The notes under the pieces are model-generated. The model did no database searches. It had not been told where the DNA came from and was given only the letters and a program-made list of their open reading frames with translations. Positions 27,430 to 36,736 of a DNA stretch of 42,952 nucleotides are shown here, piece by piece (the stretch's first letter is position 1; every line of letters starts with the position of its first letter). Both the position numbers and the translations under genes were made by a program. Where the stretch lies: assembly GCA_965218865.1 (NCBI GenBank), contig CBDCME010000039.1, positions 1 through 42,952 on the forward strand. The letters are read 5' to 3'. The DNA comes from CBDCME01 sp965218865. Lineage in GTDB: Bacteria; Pseudomonadota; Alphaproteobacteria; JAAXGF01.

Positions 27430-27663
27430 TTAATTCCCCATCTCTTCCATGATCTTATCGCCCATTTTTTCCATCTCTTCTCCGGCCTTCTCCATATCGT
27501 CCTTGGCCTTCTCCATATCGTCCTTGGCCTTCTCCATGGCCTCGTCCGCTTCCTCTCCCGCCTTTTCCATCGTCCCCTGTTCCTCGCAAGACCCGAGGCC
27601 CAAGGAAAAAGCGAGCACGAGTCCCGCCACCAACGATTTTCCCTTCAATCCATGAAATTTCAT
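27430..27663 (-). CDS. Small lipoprotein with heptad repeats
   Basis: The start ATG at 27663 gives a 77-residue protein with a lipobox (LGLGSC) at residue ~25, so it should be lipid-anchored. The mature part is almost entirely charged helix built on a repeated MEKAKDD / MEKAGEE unit, predicting a coiled coil of about 50 residues. The longer frame starting at 27732 lacks a signal. It resembles small envelope lipoproteins of the Lpp style in layout only; I do not recognise the family. Confidence 0.7.
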   Translation of the reverse strand: MKFHGLKGKSLVAGLVLAFSLGLGSCEEQGTMEKAGEEADEAMEKAKDDMEKAKDDMEKAGEEMEKMGDKIMEEMGN

Positions 27664-27842
27664 GGCCTTCACCCTTCCTGATTGATGCTTCGCGGAGGCA
27701 ATATACCCACTCTCACCGAGGAATATAGACACCGATCCCGTTCAATGCCATTTGAATTCTCGAATGGCCTCGTTCTCTGGTAGGGGCCGCACCGCGGTCG
27801 GTGATCCGCGCCCTGGACCCCAAACGGTAAAGAGTTGAGGTA

Positions 27843-30800
27843 TTAAGAGGTAACAGTCCTGGCAACCCGGAAGCCCAAGCTGTTAAACCGGGCGGAGGAG
27901 CCGAAACAGAACCGATACGCGGAACGCATGTCACTCGGATCGGCGGTCCAGGAGCCGCCACGCAAGACACGGCGATTACAATCTCCAGACCTCCAGGCAC
28001 CCCCGCCCTCCGGTACCCCTTTAAAGCTGTCGTTCCAGCAGTCCTCGAGCCATTCCCAAACATTCCCCGCAAGATCACAGTGACCATAAGGACCATCGCC
28101 CGGCGGATAGACACCGACTGGCGTCGATTTTTCCACATTGCGCCCAAAGTTCGCCCGCTCTGGATCCGGTTCCTCGCTCCCCCAAGGGTACTCGCGTCCG
28201 TCCGGCGTTGCCGCCGCCTGCCATTCCGCTTCGCTGGGCAGGCGGATCATCCATTGGTTGTCGCCGCTCCGCCAACGGCAATAGGCGCCCGCCTCGTGCC
28301 AGGACACGCGCGTCACCGGCCAGTTCGTATGTTCGAGCTGCCGGTCCCAATCATCCGGCTCGCCCCAACCTTCATTTTCGCGCAACCACCAGCCCTCGTC
28401 GTCCCAGTATTTCCGTTCGTGGTAGCCGCCGGCGTCCACGAACGCTTGGTACTCCGTCACCGTCACCAGGTATTTCCCGAGGCTCACCCCGTCCGTGTCC
28501 GGAACCTCGATAAAATTGTCTCCGGCGAGCCTTGGATCGCCGCCCCGGCCCAGCGCATCGGCCGCCGCGATGCGTGTTTTCAACGACACCTTCGCCGCGC
28601 CCTCTCGTTCAAAGATGGGCAGGATGCGATCCCGCAGCTCCTCGTGCAGCTTCTTGATTTCCGGCGGAGGCTTGTACTGATAGGCGGTCATGGGGCCGAG
28701 TATCCGGCCCAGAATGCCGAAAACGTGGGCATCCTTCGGCAACGACGGCCGTTTGCCGCGCATCTCGATCACGCGCCGAAGCAGCAAGTCGACCCGTCCG
28801 CCCCCCCTTCGTCGAACAACACTCCGGGCAGAAGGTCCACCGTTTCCCGCCATTGCGGGTCGTCCAGGCGTCCGCGGACCACGGGCCACCAGTTCTCCGC
28901 GCCGTCCTTGTCCCGGCGCCACGCCAGCTCCTGCGCGGCCAGGTATTCCTGAAAGGTCAGGTGCCAAAAGTGGAGCTTGCCCTCCGCCGGTTCCTCGATG
29001 ATGCCGCTCCACAGGCATTCGAAACGAAGCCAGTCCCGCGCCCACCGGATGCCTCGTTCGTTGGGAAAGTGCCGCTCGACCAAGAGTAGGACCGCCTCGG
29101 CAGCCGCTTCGAAATCGGCGGTGGCCAGCTTGGTCCCCTTCGTCTTGCCCATCATGTCGAAAGCCAACGCCGCGAGCGCTTCGCGGGCAAATTGGTCGGT
29201 AAAGCCCGCCGCTTCCCGCTGCACCCGCCGCGCCGCGATCAGCCAGCGGATCACCGCCCGATAGAGCCGCGCTCGGCCCTCGGGCAGATTGCCCTCGTTC
29301 CAGTGCACCACGCACAGACAGGTCAGCATCACCGGGTTGGCGGCCAGGCGCCGCATCGTCGGCCGGCCGAGGACAGCTTCGGTGATCCGGTCGCTCTTCT
29401 CCCCCCCGTCACCCTCCGGCCGTTCGCCGATGGGGAGGTTGTGCAGCGCCGCGACCCAGCGTTCGATGAACTCTCGCATCTCTTCCCGGCCGAAGTCCTC
29501 GATGACCGCGTGGTGGAAGCGCATCTGCCGCACGGCCTCGGCGCCGAAGGGCCGGCTCGTCACCACCACCGGCGTTTTCTTCCAATGCCGGCACGCGTCG
29601 CGGAAGATAGCGAAGACGCGCTCCCGCAGATCATCGTCCGCCACTTCGTCCAACCCGTCGAGAAGCAGTATCGCCTCGCCACGCTCGAGCCGCCCTTCCC
29701 AATGTTTGCGCCATTCGTCGCTGTCGTCGGCGTTGGCGGTGCCGGCGAGAAGGTCGCGCAGCCGGCGGCGGTCGTCGGGATTCTTCTTTCGCTTGGTTTC
29801 GGCCAGCAGTCTCGCCAGTTCGGAGAGCCGGAGGAACAAGGGCGCGGGCGCCTTGGCGCGGCTCTCCATCCCCAGGTACCGCTGTCGCCACGACGGACCG
29901 TCGGGGCAGGATTTGTCGAGAAGGTCCCGGGCCAGCATGGTTGCCACCAATCGCAGAAACGTGGTTTTACCGGCACCGGGTTGCCCTTCGATGAGCAGCA
30001 AATGGTGCCGCGATATCAGCTCGGCGAGCGACGCCGGTTCGGAACGGCTCGTAAGATCCTCTGACGTGTCCCGGCTGCGCAGCACCGTGTAGAGCTGTTC
30101 AATGGGATAGCGCGACGCATCCCTCGTCCGCCCGACGCCGCTGCCGATACCGCTGATCTCGATGTGACCGGTACGGTCGAGCAATGCCTCCAGCCAGGCG
30201 ACGATTTCACCGGTGGCGAGGGCGGGCGCGGGGATATCGGAGCGGGGAAGGATGGGGCAGCCTTCCTTGTCCTCCTTGAAATCCGTGTCCCACAGGAACA
30301 CCTGCCGACCGCCTTGGCTGGCGCACTTAAACGGCCGTACCTTCACCGTACCGGCCGCGCCCAGCGATCCCCAGGCGTAGCCCATCTCGCGTTTTTCATT
30401 TCGTGTGCCGTACTGCTTCAGCCCGAAAAGCGAGGGAGCCTGGAAGAAGCAACGGAATGGGCCACCCGATTCAGAGACCGCCTGAGAGACGCCTTTGTGC
30501 ATGTGCCCGTGAAGGCACAGGAGGAAGTGGTCGGGATGATAAATATCTTCCTTGAAACGTTTTTCTGATGCGGACGAGAGCCAACGCGAGTCCGGCGGAT
30601 GATGCGTTAGGAGAAGGTTCTGTCGGCCGTCGAGAACGTCCGACGGTGAAACGGAGCCGTCGCCAGCAAGCGCATAGTGGAGTTGCTGTTGGTACAGCTC
30701 AATCTTTCCTTCGAAGTTCCCCTCCGTGTACTGGACCCAGGCTGAATTCAAACCCACCACGGTGAGCCGTCGGCGACCCGGGAGGTTAACGAAGACGCTC

Positions 30801-31315
30801 AGATCGCCAAGGAAGTGCGAGCAGCGAAACTCAACATCCCGCCGTTTCGCTAAGCGCGGAAGTACGCTTTTCTCCAGCCAATGTTGGTAGTTTCCGAATA
30901 AGGGTTTGAAATAAACAGCATCTCCCTTCTCCCAAAGCCTGTCCCGCAAGGAAGCGAGGGAGCGGTGGTCGGGGTCCTTCCAAAAATTTTCCAAAATATA
31001 GAAGGGAGCATTGTCCAAGTCGTTCTGGCGAACCAAGTCATGGTTCCCGGGCACCGGGATCACGAGGGGATCGATTTTCTGTCCGGCTTCCCGAAGCCAG
31101 CCGATAAGCTCGTCCAAGAAATCGTCGAATAGATCAAACTGATTTTGTTGTGCCGAATCGGTGAGATCGCCGGTCACAAGAATCATGTCGATGGGCCGGA
31201 AATGCTCCTGAATGCTCTCCTTGATCTCGCTTTGCACTTGCCGCCTCAACTCCTTCCCCCGGCATCCCATGTGCAGGTCGGAGATGTGGAGCCAGTTGAT
31301 CGGTTTCGGCGCCAT
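27843..31315 (-). CDS. Metallophosphoesterase-NACHT-FGE/sulfatase STAND protein (one homopolymer frameshift)
   Basis: The ATG at 31315 follows GAGGAAAG. Residues ~8-300 are a calcineurin-like phosphoesterase with the metal motifs DLHMG, GDLTD, GNHD, THHP and GHMH. Residues ~430-600 are a NACHT NTPase with Walker A GQPGAGKTT and Walker B EAILLLDGLDEV, then a helical C-terminal arm with FWHLTFQEYLAAQEL. After a frame change at a C7 run (28800-28806, one base short) come a short linker and a formylglycine-generating-enzyme/sulfatase fold (WPVTRVSWHEAGAYCRW, LPSEAEWQAAA, VWEWLEDCW, RVLRGGSW, GFRVAR). The corrected length is about 1157 residues. Effector-switch-sensor layouts of this kind are typical of bacterial immune STAND proteins. 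It stands alone, with no partner gene on its strand. Confidence 0.85.
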
Positions 31316-31456
31316 GGTCGCTTTCCTCGTTCGTCGTGCGATCCTAGGTCGATCCGCGATGAATTAAAAGGTAGGGTCGCGGTGGACGAAAGGTGTTGAA
31401 GGCGCGAGGGAAATTCCGACGTATCGCGAGGGATTCTCGGATTCTGGAGGGAAGAC

Positions 31457-31648
31457 ATGGCGAGTGGCAAGAAACGGATTGTCTCCGTGGACGATATGGT
31501 GCGGATCGAGCACGAGGTGCGGCAGCTCGACGACAGGCTGAACGCGTTGTTGAAACGTTCCACCCAATCGAACATGTATTTGCGCAATATTCTTTACGTT
31601 TTATCAGGGATTCTGGGGCTTCTTTTCGTCTCGGTTATCCTGCGTTGA
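31457..31648 (+). CDS. Small single-helix membrane protein with a coiled coil
   Basis: This 63-residue protein starts at ATG 31457 behind GGAGGG. Residues ~12-37 (VRIEHEVRQLDDRLNALLK) form a short coiled coil and residues ~43-62 one membrane helix (YLRNILYVLSGILGLLFVSVIL). It is divergently transcribed from the NACHT gene with about 140 bp between the starts. I do not recognise the family. A role as partner of the NACHT protein is possible but only by position. Confidence 0.6.
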   Translation: MASGKKRIVSVDDMVRIEHEVRQLDDRLNALLKRSTQSNMYLRNILYVLSGILGLLFVSVILR

Positions 31649-32059
31649 TTTTTTCCGGTGCTCTCCGGGCGTCCCCTTCCGGGAGTCCGGGTCGAGATCC
31701 CACGGGGGCGGGAGGAAACCGGGGATCCGGGTTCTTCCGGCGGCGGAAATCCGCCAAAATCGGCGTTGGATCCGGCCTATCGAGGTCGAATCCGGCCCTT
31801 GTCGCGCCCGGCGCGACCAGGGCCGGATAAGTTGTCGAAAGCGCCGCGTCCCGTCTTGGGCGGTTTTGGTTCGCCGACGGGCGAGAATCGAGTTAAGAAC
31901 ACATTCGTAATCCGGGTCTGGAGGTCCGTATTTGACGGGTGGTCCCCTTTACGACCGAGTTTCGAACCACTAGAGTCTTGATATTATGGATCAACTTATG
32001 CCAACACTCGGGAACCAAGTGTTGGGGTCGATCCACTAAAGGAGGCGGTGGATTTAGCA
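31649..32059. other. Intergenic leader with an inverted repeat before the arylesterase-like gene
   Basis: No gene is supported here. CCAACACT (32001-32008) and AGTGTTGG (32018-32025) form a perfect 8-bp inverted repeat just before AAAGGAGG and the start codon. It could be an operator or a leader hairpin that controls translation. The rest is GC-rich with no clear signal. Confidence 0.4.
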
Positions 32060-33310
32060 ATGAAACAGCTATGGATTGGGTTGGCACTTTTGCTCGGCGC
32101 CTGCGCGGTGCATCTCGACTCCGAGGTTGCCCTGGTCGGAGAACCGTCGAAACCATATTGCTCTCATATCGCGGGCACGGCGCCCGGGAGCGGTGGCGAG
32201 GCCATCGGGAACAGGGGTCCGGAAGACATCACCATCGATGCCGCGACGGGCATCGCCTACATCTCGGCCTTCGACCGGCGGGCCTTCATCGAGGCCAAGG
32301 GCGAATTCGAGGCCGTAACCATTCCGGTGGTCCAAAGGGATCCCGAGACCTTGGCGCGGCTGAGCCTGGGGGGAATCTACAGTTATGATCTGAACCAAAT
32401 GATGGCGGGCCGCGGGCCAACCAAGATGCGGATCGTAGGTCCCAAGGACAGCAAGGACTTCGGCGCCAATTTCTATCCCCACGGCATCAGTCTCTACGCC
32501 CCGCCCTCGGGGGAAAAGCGCCTGTTCGTCATCAACCACCGCTGGGACTCGGCAGCCCTCAAGGTCCAGAGCGACGTCGAGGTTTTCGGGATCGACGATT
32601 CACGACCCGACGTTCTGCGGTATATCCGCACGATTCCGCAGGCCGATGCGAGCTGGCATCTCAATGACCTCGTGGCCGTCGGCGAGGACGAGTTCTACGC
32701 CACCAACAACCCGCGCGCCGGTAATGAAGTGTCGCGGGGTTTGGACATGCTGGGGAACGCATTGATCAAGTTGGGGGCCGGTAACATCGTTTGTTACACC
32801 AACAGCGCCTACGAAGTCGTGACCGGCGAAGTCCCCTACGGTAACGGCATCGCCCTGGGGCCGGATTCCACGACCATCCTGGTCGCGACCTCGTTGAGCG
32901 GCGAGCTTTTGACCTTCACCAAGGGACACGACGGATCGCTGACGCCGATGCGGCATCGGACCCGGCGGCTGGGGATGATGCTCGACAACATCGAGTGGAG
33001 CGATCGTGGCAAATCGGAGCTTCTGATCGGGGCCCATGAATCGGTCGGCCGTTTCGCCTTGACCCACGATTGGGAAGCGGTCCACTCTCCGGGCGTGATC
33101 CTCAAGCTCGAATTCAACCAGGATGGTTCCAGCGGTCTTGCCCGGAAGCTGTTCGACGGCGACGATTACATCGGGGCCAATGGGGATCGGGGCGAAGAGT
33201 TCGGCAGCCCAAGTGTCGGCGCGCTGTTCGAGGACAACCTGATCGTCGGCTCGGTGTTCGGACGCGAATTCCTGGACTGTCACATCGCCAATCGTCCCGC
33301 GCCGAGTTGA
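32060..33310 (+). CDS. Paraoxonase/arylesterase-like six-bladed propeller lipoprotein
   Basis: ATG 32060 starts MKQLWIGLALLLGAC, a lipoprotein signal with Cys ~15. GTG 32048 is too close to the GGAGG. The mature ~400 residues have a beta-propeller pattern like PON/SMP-30 proteins: GPEDITIDAATGIAYIS, PHGISLY, LFVINH, SWHLNDLVAVGEDEFYATN, YGNGIALGPDSTTILVATS, LDNIEWS and a final SPSVGALFEDNLIVGSVF. Asn and Asp/Glu at the blade turns (EDI, HLND, LDNIEW) are the usual calcium ligands. Such enzymes hydrolyse lactones or aryl esters. The gene is intact and stands alone. Confidence 0.8.
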   Translation: MKQLWIGLALLLGACAVHLDSEVALVGEPSKPYCSHIAGTAPGSGGEAIGNRGPEDITIDAATGIAYISAFDRRAFIEAKGEFEAVTIPVVQRDPETLARLSLGGIYSYDLNQMMAGRGPTKMRIVGPKDSKDFGANFYPHGISLYAPPSGEKRLFVINHRWDSAALKVQSDVEVFGIDDSRPDVLRYIRTIPQADASWHLNDLVAVGEDEFYATNNPRAGNEVSRGLDMLGNALIKLGAGNIVCYTNSAYEVVTGEVPYGNGIALGPDSTTILVATSLSGELLTFTKGHDGSLTPMRHRTRRLGMMLDNIEWSDRGKSELLIGAHESVGRFALTHDWEAVHSPGVILKLEFNQDGSSGLARKLFDGDDYIGANGDRGEEFGSPSVGALFEDNLIVGSVFGREFLDCHIANRPAPS

Positions 33311-33615
33311 TCTGACGGAGCCGTCAACTTCCCGCGGTGGGTAGTTCGGTGACTGGCGATCGCCCTGGGATTCATCGCCGAGGTCGAGCCGCGCCCCGAA
33401 ATCTCCGAGTTCCCAGACCCGCCGCGATCCCCGGGTGAATCCGGTTTCCCTGTCCTCAACTTGATGACACCGAAAGGCGTCCTCGGAGATGGCGACCGTG
33501 GCGAACCGGGTTTCGCCGACCGACCGGGGTGACGACACCGGTCCCTTGGTTTCGCCGGCCCCAAGGACGCCGTCGCATGGTCGCGCGGCGCGGCTACACC
33601 CGACATCTTGTGGCG

Positions 33616-34152
33616 ATGATCGTTTCCGGCGGCCAAACCGGTGTCGACCGGGCGGCGCTGGACGTTGCCGTGTCGCTCGGCCTCGCCCGCGGCGGTTGGT
33701 GCCCCCACGGCAGGCGCGCGGAGGACGGCCGGGTTCCGGATCGTTACCCCCTGGCGGAAACGCCGTCGCCGGTTTCGCTTCAACGTACGCTCTGGAATGT
33801 CCGAGACGCGGATGCCACCCTGATTCTGGCTGCCGGACGCTTGCGCGGGGGCACCCTCCTGACGTTCCGGTTCGCGCGCCGCCTCGGGAAACCGTGTCTG
33901 GTGCGCGATCCCTTCGCGACCCGAAACCTCGCGGCCGCCAGGGATTGGTTGGGGCGCCATCGGGTGCGGGTTCTCAACGCCGCCGGGCCGAGGGCCAGGC
34001 AATGCCCCTTCATCCACCGTGCCGCGGCCATCTTCCTGGCGCGGATTCTCGCCTCCGCCGGGGGACGCCACCCAGAGGTCCACCAAAAATCAACCATGGG
34101 GTCGAAAAGTCATTTTCTGCCGCCGAGAAGGCGCGAAACACCCCCCGCGTGA
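33616..34152 (+). CDS. Putative molybdenum-carrier-like protein (SLOG superfamily)
   Basis: The protein opens MIVSGGQTGVDRAALDVAVSLGL, the glycine-rich nucleotide-binding start of the family, followed by GWCPHGRRAEDGRVPDRYPL, RTLWNVRDADATLIL and GGTLLTFRFARRLGKPCL. ATG 33616 places the glycine-rich loop at the extreme N-terminus as usual; upstream ATG 33577 adds 13 unlikely residues. The last ~25 residues go beyond the usual family end. SLOG proteins bind nucleotides or related ligands. Molybdenum carriage is known only for one described member, so the substrate is open. Confidence 0.8.
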   Translation: MIVSGGQTGVDRAALDVAVSLGLARGGWCPHGRRAEDGRVPDRYPLAETPSPVSLQRTLWNVRDADATLILAAGRLRGGTLLTFRFARRLGKPCLVRDPFATRNLAAARDWLGRHRVRVLNAAGPRARQCPFIHRAAAIFLARILASAGGRHPEVHQKSTMGSKSHFLPPRRRETPPA

Positions 34153-34198
34153 TGCCGTGATGTTTGGGCGGCGAAAACACCGAAAACGTTCGCTGGAA

Positions 34199-34227
34199 TT
34201 GACATCTGGCAAAGCGAATTGCATAAA
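34199..34227 (+). promoter_or_regulatory. Candidate sigma70-type promoter of the ankyrin gene
   Basis: TTGACA at 34199-34204, a 17-base spacer, and CATAAA at 34222-34227 (four of six matches to the -10 box), in a local AT-rich patch about 70 bp before the start codon. Confidence 0.5.
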
Positions 34228-34297
34228 TTACGTTTACAGTTGTGAAACGATGGGGTTCTAGGTTGGACAACAATGGTAGCATTTAGGGTGGGTCACA

Positions 34298-34942
34298 ATG
34301 TTACGACGACGGGAACTGATCGGCATGCTCGCGCTTGCCGGCATCTTCACTGTATTTCCGGCCTTCGCGCGCTCTCTCCACGAGGCGGTGGCCAAAGGCA
34401 ACATCAAGCTCATTCGTCGCCTGGTAAACAGGGGCGATGATCTCAACGCCAAGGACGACCGCGGGAATACGCCGCTGCACGTCGCGACCATGCGTGGTCG
34501 GCGCGAAGCCATGGACCTTTTGCTGTTTCTCGGCGCCAAGATAGAGGCCAAGAACAACGCGGGCGCCACGCCCATGCACGTCGCCGCCGGAAACGGTCGT
34601 CTCAATCTGGTGAAACTATTGCTCGCCAAGGGCGCCGACATTCGAGCCCGGACCCTGACCGGGCACACGCCCCTGCATGAATCGGCCGTGAATGGCCGCC
34701 TGATCGTCAGCGAGGTTCTGGTCGGCGCGGGCGCCGACCCGAACGCCCTCAGCCACCTCCACGCGACCCCGCTTTTCCTGGCCGCGCGCGCGGGCCAGGC
34801 ACGCGTCGTCGAGGTTCTCGTCGCGGCCGGAGCGGACATCAGTATCGCCGACAAGGGCGGCACCTCGGCGCTGGAAGTCGCGAACAAACGTGGATTTCAC
34901 GAGGTGGTCCGGATCCTAATGGCCCAGGAAGCTTTCCTCTAG
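34298..34942 (+). CDS. Exported ankyrin-repeat protein
   Basis: The product is 214 residues. The N-terminus MLRRRELIGMLALAGIFTVFPAFA-RS is a signal peptide (a twin-arginine-like RRRE is present but lacks the full motif). About five ankyrin repeats follow, each with the (N)TPLH-x-A core (GNTPLHVATMRGRREAMDLLL, GATPMHVAAGNGRLNLVKLLL, GHTPLHESAVNGRL, ATPLFLAARAGQARVVEVLV, GTSALEVANKRGFHEVVRIL). It should be a periplasmic protein-binding scaffold. The gene is intact and is followed by a strong terminator. Confidence 0.9.
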   Translation: MLRRRELIGMLALAGIFTVFPAFARSLHEAVAKGNIKLIRRLVNRGDDLNAKDDRGNTPLHVATMRGRREAMDLLLFLGAKIEAKNNAGATPMHVAAGNGRLNLVKLLLAKGADIRARTLTGHTPLHESAVNGRLIVSEVLVGAGADPNALSHLHATPLFLAARAGQARVVEVLVAAGADISIADKGGTSALEVANKRGFHEVVRILMAQEAFL

Positions 34943-35014
34943 GGAGAGACGAAGCCCCCTCGCCAGAACCGGCGTCGGCCAGCCGCGGCCGCTTACTTGC
35001 GTCCTCTCAGTGTT

Positions 35015-35064
35015 TGTTCGAAAATGCGCGTCCGCGCATTTTTTGCGTCTGGCCCTCTCCCTGT
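35015..35064 (+). terminator. Rho-independent terminator / partial copy C of the palindromic repeat
   Basis: AAAATGCGCG (35021-35030) pairs perfectly with CGCGCATTTT (35033-35042) across a two-base loop, followed by more T. The surrounding sequence TTCGAAAATGCGC ... GGCCCTCTCCCT matches the beginning of repeat copy A at 26262 and stops near 35064. It terminates the ankyrin gene and is also a truncated copy of the dispersed repeat. Confidence 0.8.
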
Positions 35065-35111
35065 ACCATTTAAGTTGACCACTCGAACATAGAAAGTTGA
35101 TGTGGTTGTTG

Positions 35112-35144
35112 TTTTGTGGGTAACGCGGAGCGTTATCCACAAAA
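35112..35144. repeat. 15-bp hairpin with two DnaA-box-like arms
   Basis: TTTTGTGGGTAACGC and GCGTTATCCACAAAA form a stem with one G-T mismatch around GGA. The right arm contains TTATCCACA, a perfect DnaA-box consensus; the left arm read backwards is TTACCCACA. It lies just before the IS110 leader. It could be part of the element, another dispersed palindrome, or a chance box. Confidence 0.5.
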
Positions 35145-35149
35145 TGCGG

Positions 35150-35357
35150 TCAGCTGAAGATCTGATCGGGTCATTTTTTCGGATCGGACGAGCCTTCTGG
35201 GAGCGACCCATTGCTCCCTGTGTTTCGAGCACCTGGGGGGGACGCGTGCCCCGGAGGGGCGGCCGCGGCGGACAGCCGGTGGGGAGTTGCGCCTGCGAGC
35301 GCCAGTACAGGGAATGTTCGGCGTCGCGGCGGTCCGAGGCAAGAGAGGAGAAAGGCG
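35150..35357 (+). ncRNA. Candidate IS110 bridge-RNA leader
   Basis: About 200 bases between the likely left end and the transposase ATG have no plausible gene but many short complementary segments (for example GGGAGCGACCCATTGCTCCC at 35200-35219). IS110-group elements encode their guide (bridge) RNA in just this 5' position. The sequence alone does not show the target and donor loops. Confidence 0.45.
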
Positions 35358-36621
35358 ATGAACTTTGATTGGTTTGCTGGCATTGACTGGGCGACCGAGA
35401 GGCACCAGGTTTGCCTTCTTGATGGTAACGGCGTCATCGTCGTTGAAAGGTCGTTCGCCCACAGCGGGGAAGGGCTGGCCGAGTTGTGCGCGTGGCTGAC
35501 GAAAAAGAGTGGCAGTGTGCCGGAGAGGATTGCCGTCTCCATCGAGGTCCCGCATGGGGCGGTCGTCGATACCTTGCTGGAGCGGGGTTTCGCCATTCAC
35601 AGTATCAACCCCAAGCAGCTCGACCGCTTTCGCGATCGTTTCACCGTCGCCGGCGCCAAGGACGACCGCCGCGACGCCCATGTCCTCGGCGATTCCTTGC
35701 GCACCGACGGCCATTGCTTTCGTCGCTTGAAGGCCGATGCTCCCGCCATCATCGAACTGCGCGAATATTCGCGCCTGGGCCGAGGACCTCGGCCAGGAGC
35801 GCGTGCGCCTCGCCAACCACCTGCGCGAACAGTTGAGACGCTATTATCCCCAGGCCTTGGAGGTCAGCGACGATGTCGCCAGCGAGTGGTTTCTCGCCCT
35901 GTGGAAGAAGGCGCCCACTCCCGAGAAGGCGCGGCGCATCCGGACCGAGACCGTTGCCGAACTGCTGAAAACCCACCGCATCCGCAAAATCGACGCGCCT
36001 GAAGTGTTGCGCCTCTTGCGCCAAAAGCCGCTCACCGTCGCGCCGGGAACTATCGCCGCCGCTTGCGCTCATATCGGTTCCCTGGCCGAGCGTTTGCGCC
36101 TGGTCAACCGCCAGGTCAAGCAGGCCCGAAGCCGCATCGACGGCCTCTGCCGACACATCGCCGATCAACAGGACAGCGCCTCGGGGCAGAAATCCGAGCA
36201 GCGCGACGTGGACATCCTGCTTTCCATGCCCGGAATCGGGAGGACCGTCCTCGCCACGCTGCTCGCAGAAGCCTCGACGCCCCTGCGGGAAAGAAATTAC
36301 CAGGCCTTGCGCACCTTGTCCGGCGCCGCCCCCGTTACCCGCCGGAGCGGCAAACGCTGTCTCGTCATCATGCGTCAGGCCTGCCACGTTCGGCTGCGAA
36401 CCGCCCTTTACCACTGGGCCCGCGTCGCCATCCAACACGATCCCATCAGCCGCCAACGCTATGCCGCCCTTAGGGCCCGGGGACACGGCCACGCCAGAGC
36501 GCTGAGAACCGTCGCCGATAGACTGCTTGCCGTCGCCTGCGCCATGCTCAGAAATCAAACCCTCTTCGATCCATCCCATGCTCAAAAAAAAGCCCAACGC
36601 CGCCTCACTCCGGCAGCGTGA
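35358..36621 (+). pseudogene. IS110-family transposase with a one-base frameshift
   Basis: ATG 35358 follows GAGGAGAAAGG. The N-terminal DEDD catalytic domain is recognisable (FAGIDWATERHQVCLLD, VSIEVPHG, NPKQLDRFRDRF and AGAKDDRRDAHVLGD), and the C-terminal Transposase_20 domain has LLSMPGIGRTVLATLLAE, YQALRTLSGAAPVTRRSGK and RALRTVADRLLAV, including the Ser of the TLSG motif. At about 35778 GGG stands where GG is needed: one base less joins REYSR to LAEDLGQERVRLANHL. The corrected length is about 420 residues, normal for the family. As written the product stops early. Confidence 0.85.
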
Positions 36622-36656
36622 CCACCTCTCATTTCCCCCTTGCTCAATGGTGGGGA

Positions 36657-36724
36657 GTCCCCCCCGGCCACCCTTAGGCGTATGCTGATATGGGTAGCAG
36701 GGAGGGGGAGAGGGCCGAAACAGA
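36657..36724 (-). repeat. Palindromic intergenic repeat, copy B
   Basis: The reverse complement matches copy A (26289-26356), including CAGCATACGCCTAAGGGTGG. The stem is imperfect here (GGCCACCC at 36666-36673 opposite GGGTAGCAGGG). It ends two bases before the GGAGG of the membrane-protein gene, so it could also shape that gene's leader. Confidence 0.75.
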
Positions 36725-36736
36725 TGGAGGATGGCC

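Larger units (their letters stand above)
35145..36656 (+). mobile_element. IS110-family insertion element (ends not defined)
   Basis: The element comprises a GC-rich non-coding leader, a DEDD transposase gene and about 35 bp before the next repeat. IS110 elements have no or very short inverted repeats, so the ends cannot be read from this single copy; the limits given are the outermost plausible ones. Truncated palindromic repeat C lies just left of it and repeat B just right, in keeping with the known liking of IS110 elements for such repeats. Confidence 0.7.

Noticed and set aside
27843..27970. Variable region of a diversity-generating retroelement at the FGE C-terminus
   Set aside because: The fold and the RVLRGGSW...GFRVAR form fit, but there is no reverse transcriptase, no nearby template repeat and no adenine-specific difference pattern to see.
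28080..28952. Plus-strand open frame of 290 codons over the FGE part
   Set aside because: Antisense shadow of the FGE domain; no ribosome-binding site or recognisable motif.
32600..33538. Long minus-strand open frame across the arylesterase-like gene
   Set aside because: It is the shadow of a well-supported gene, with no domain and Arg/Gly/Asp-rich composition.
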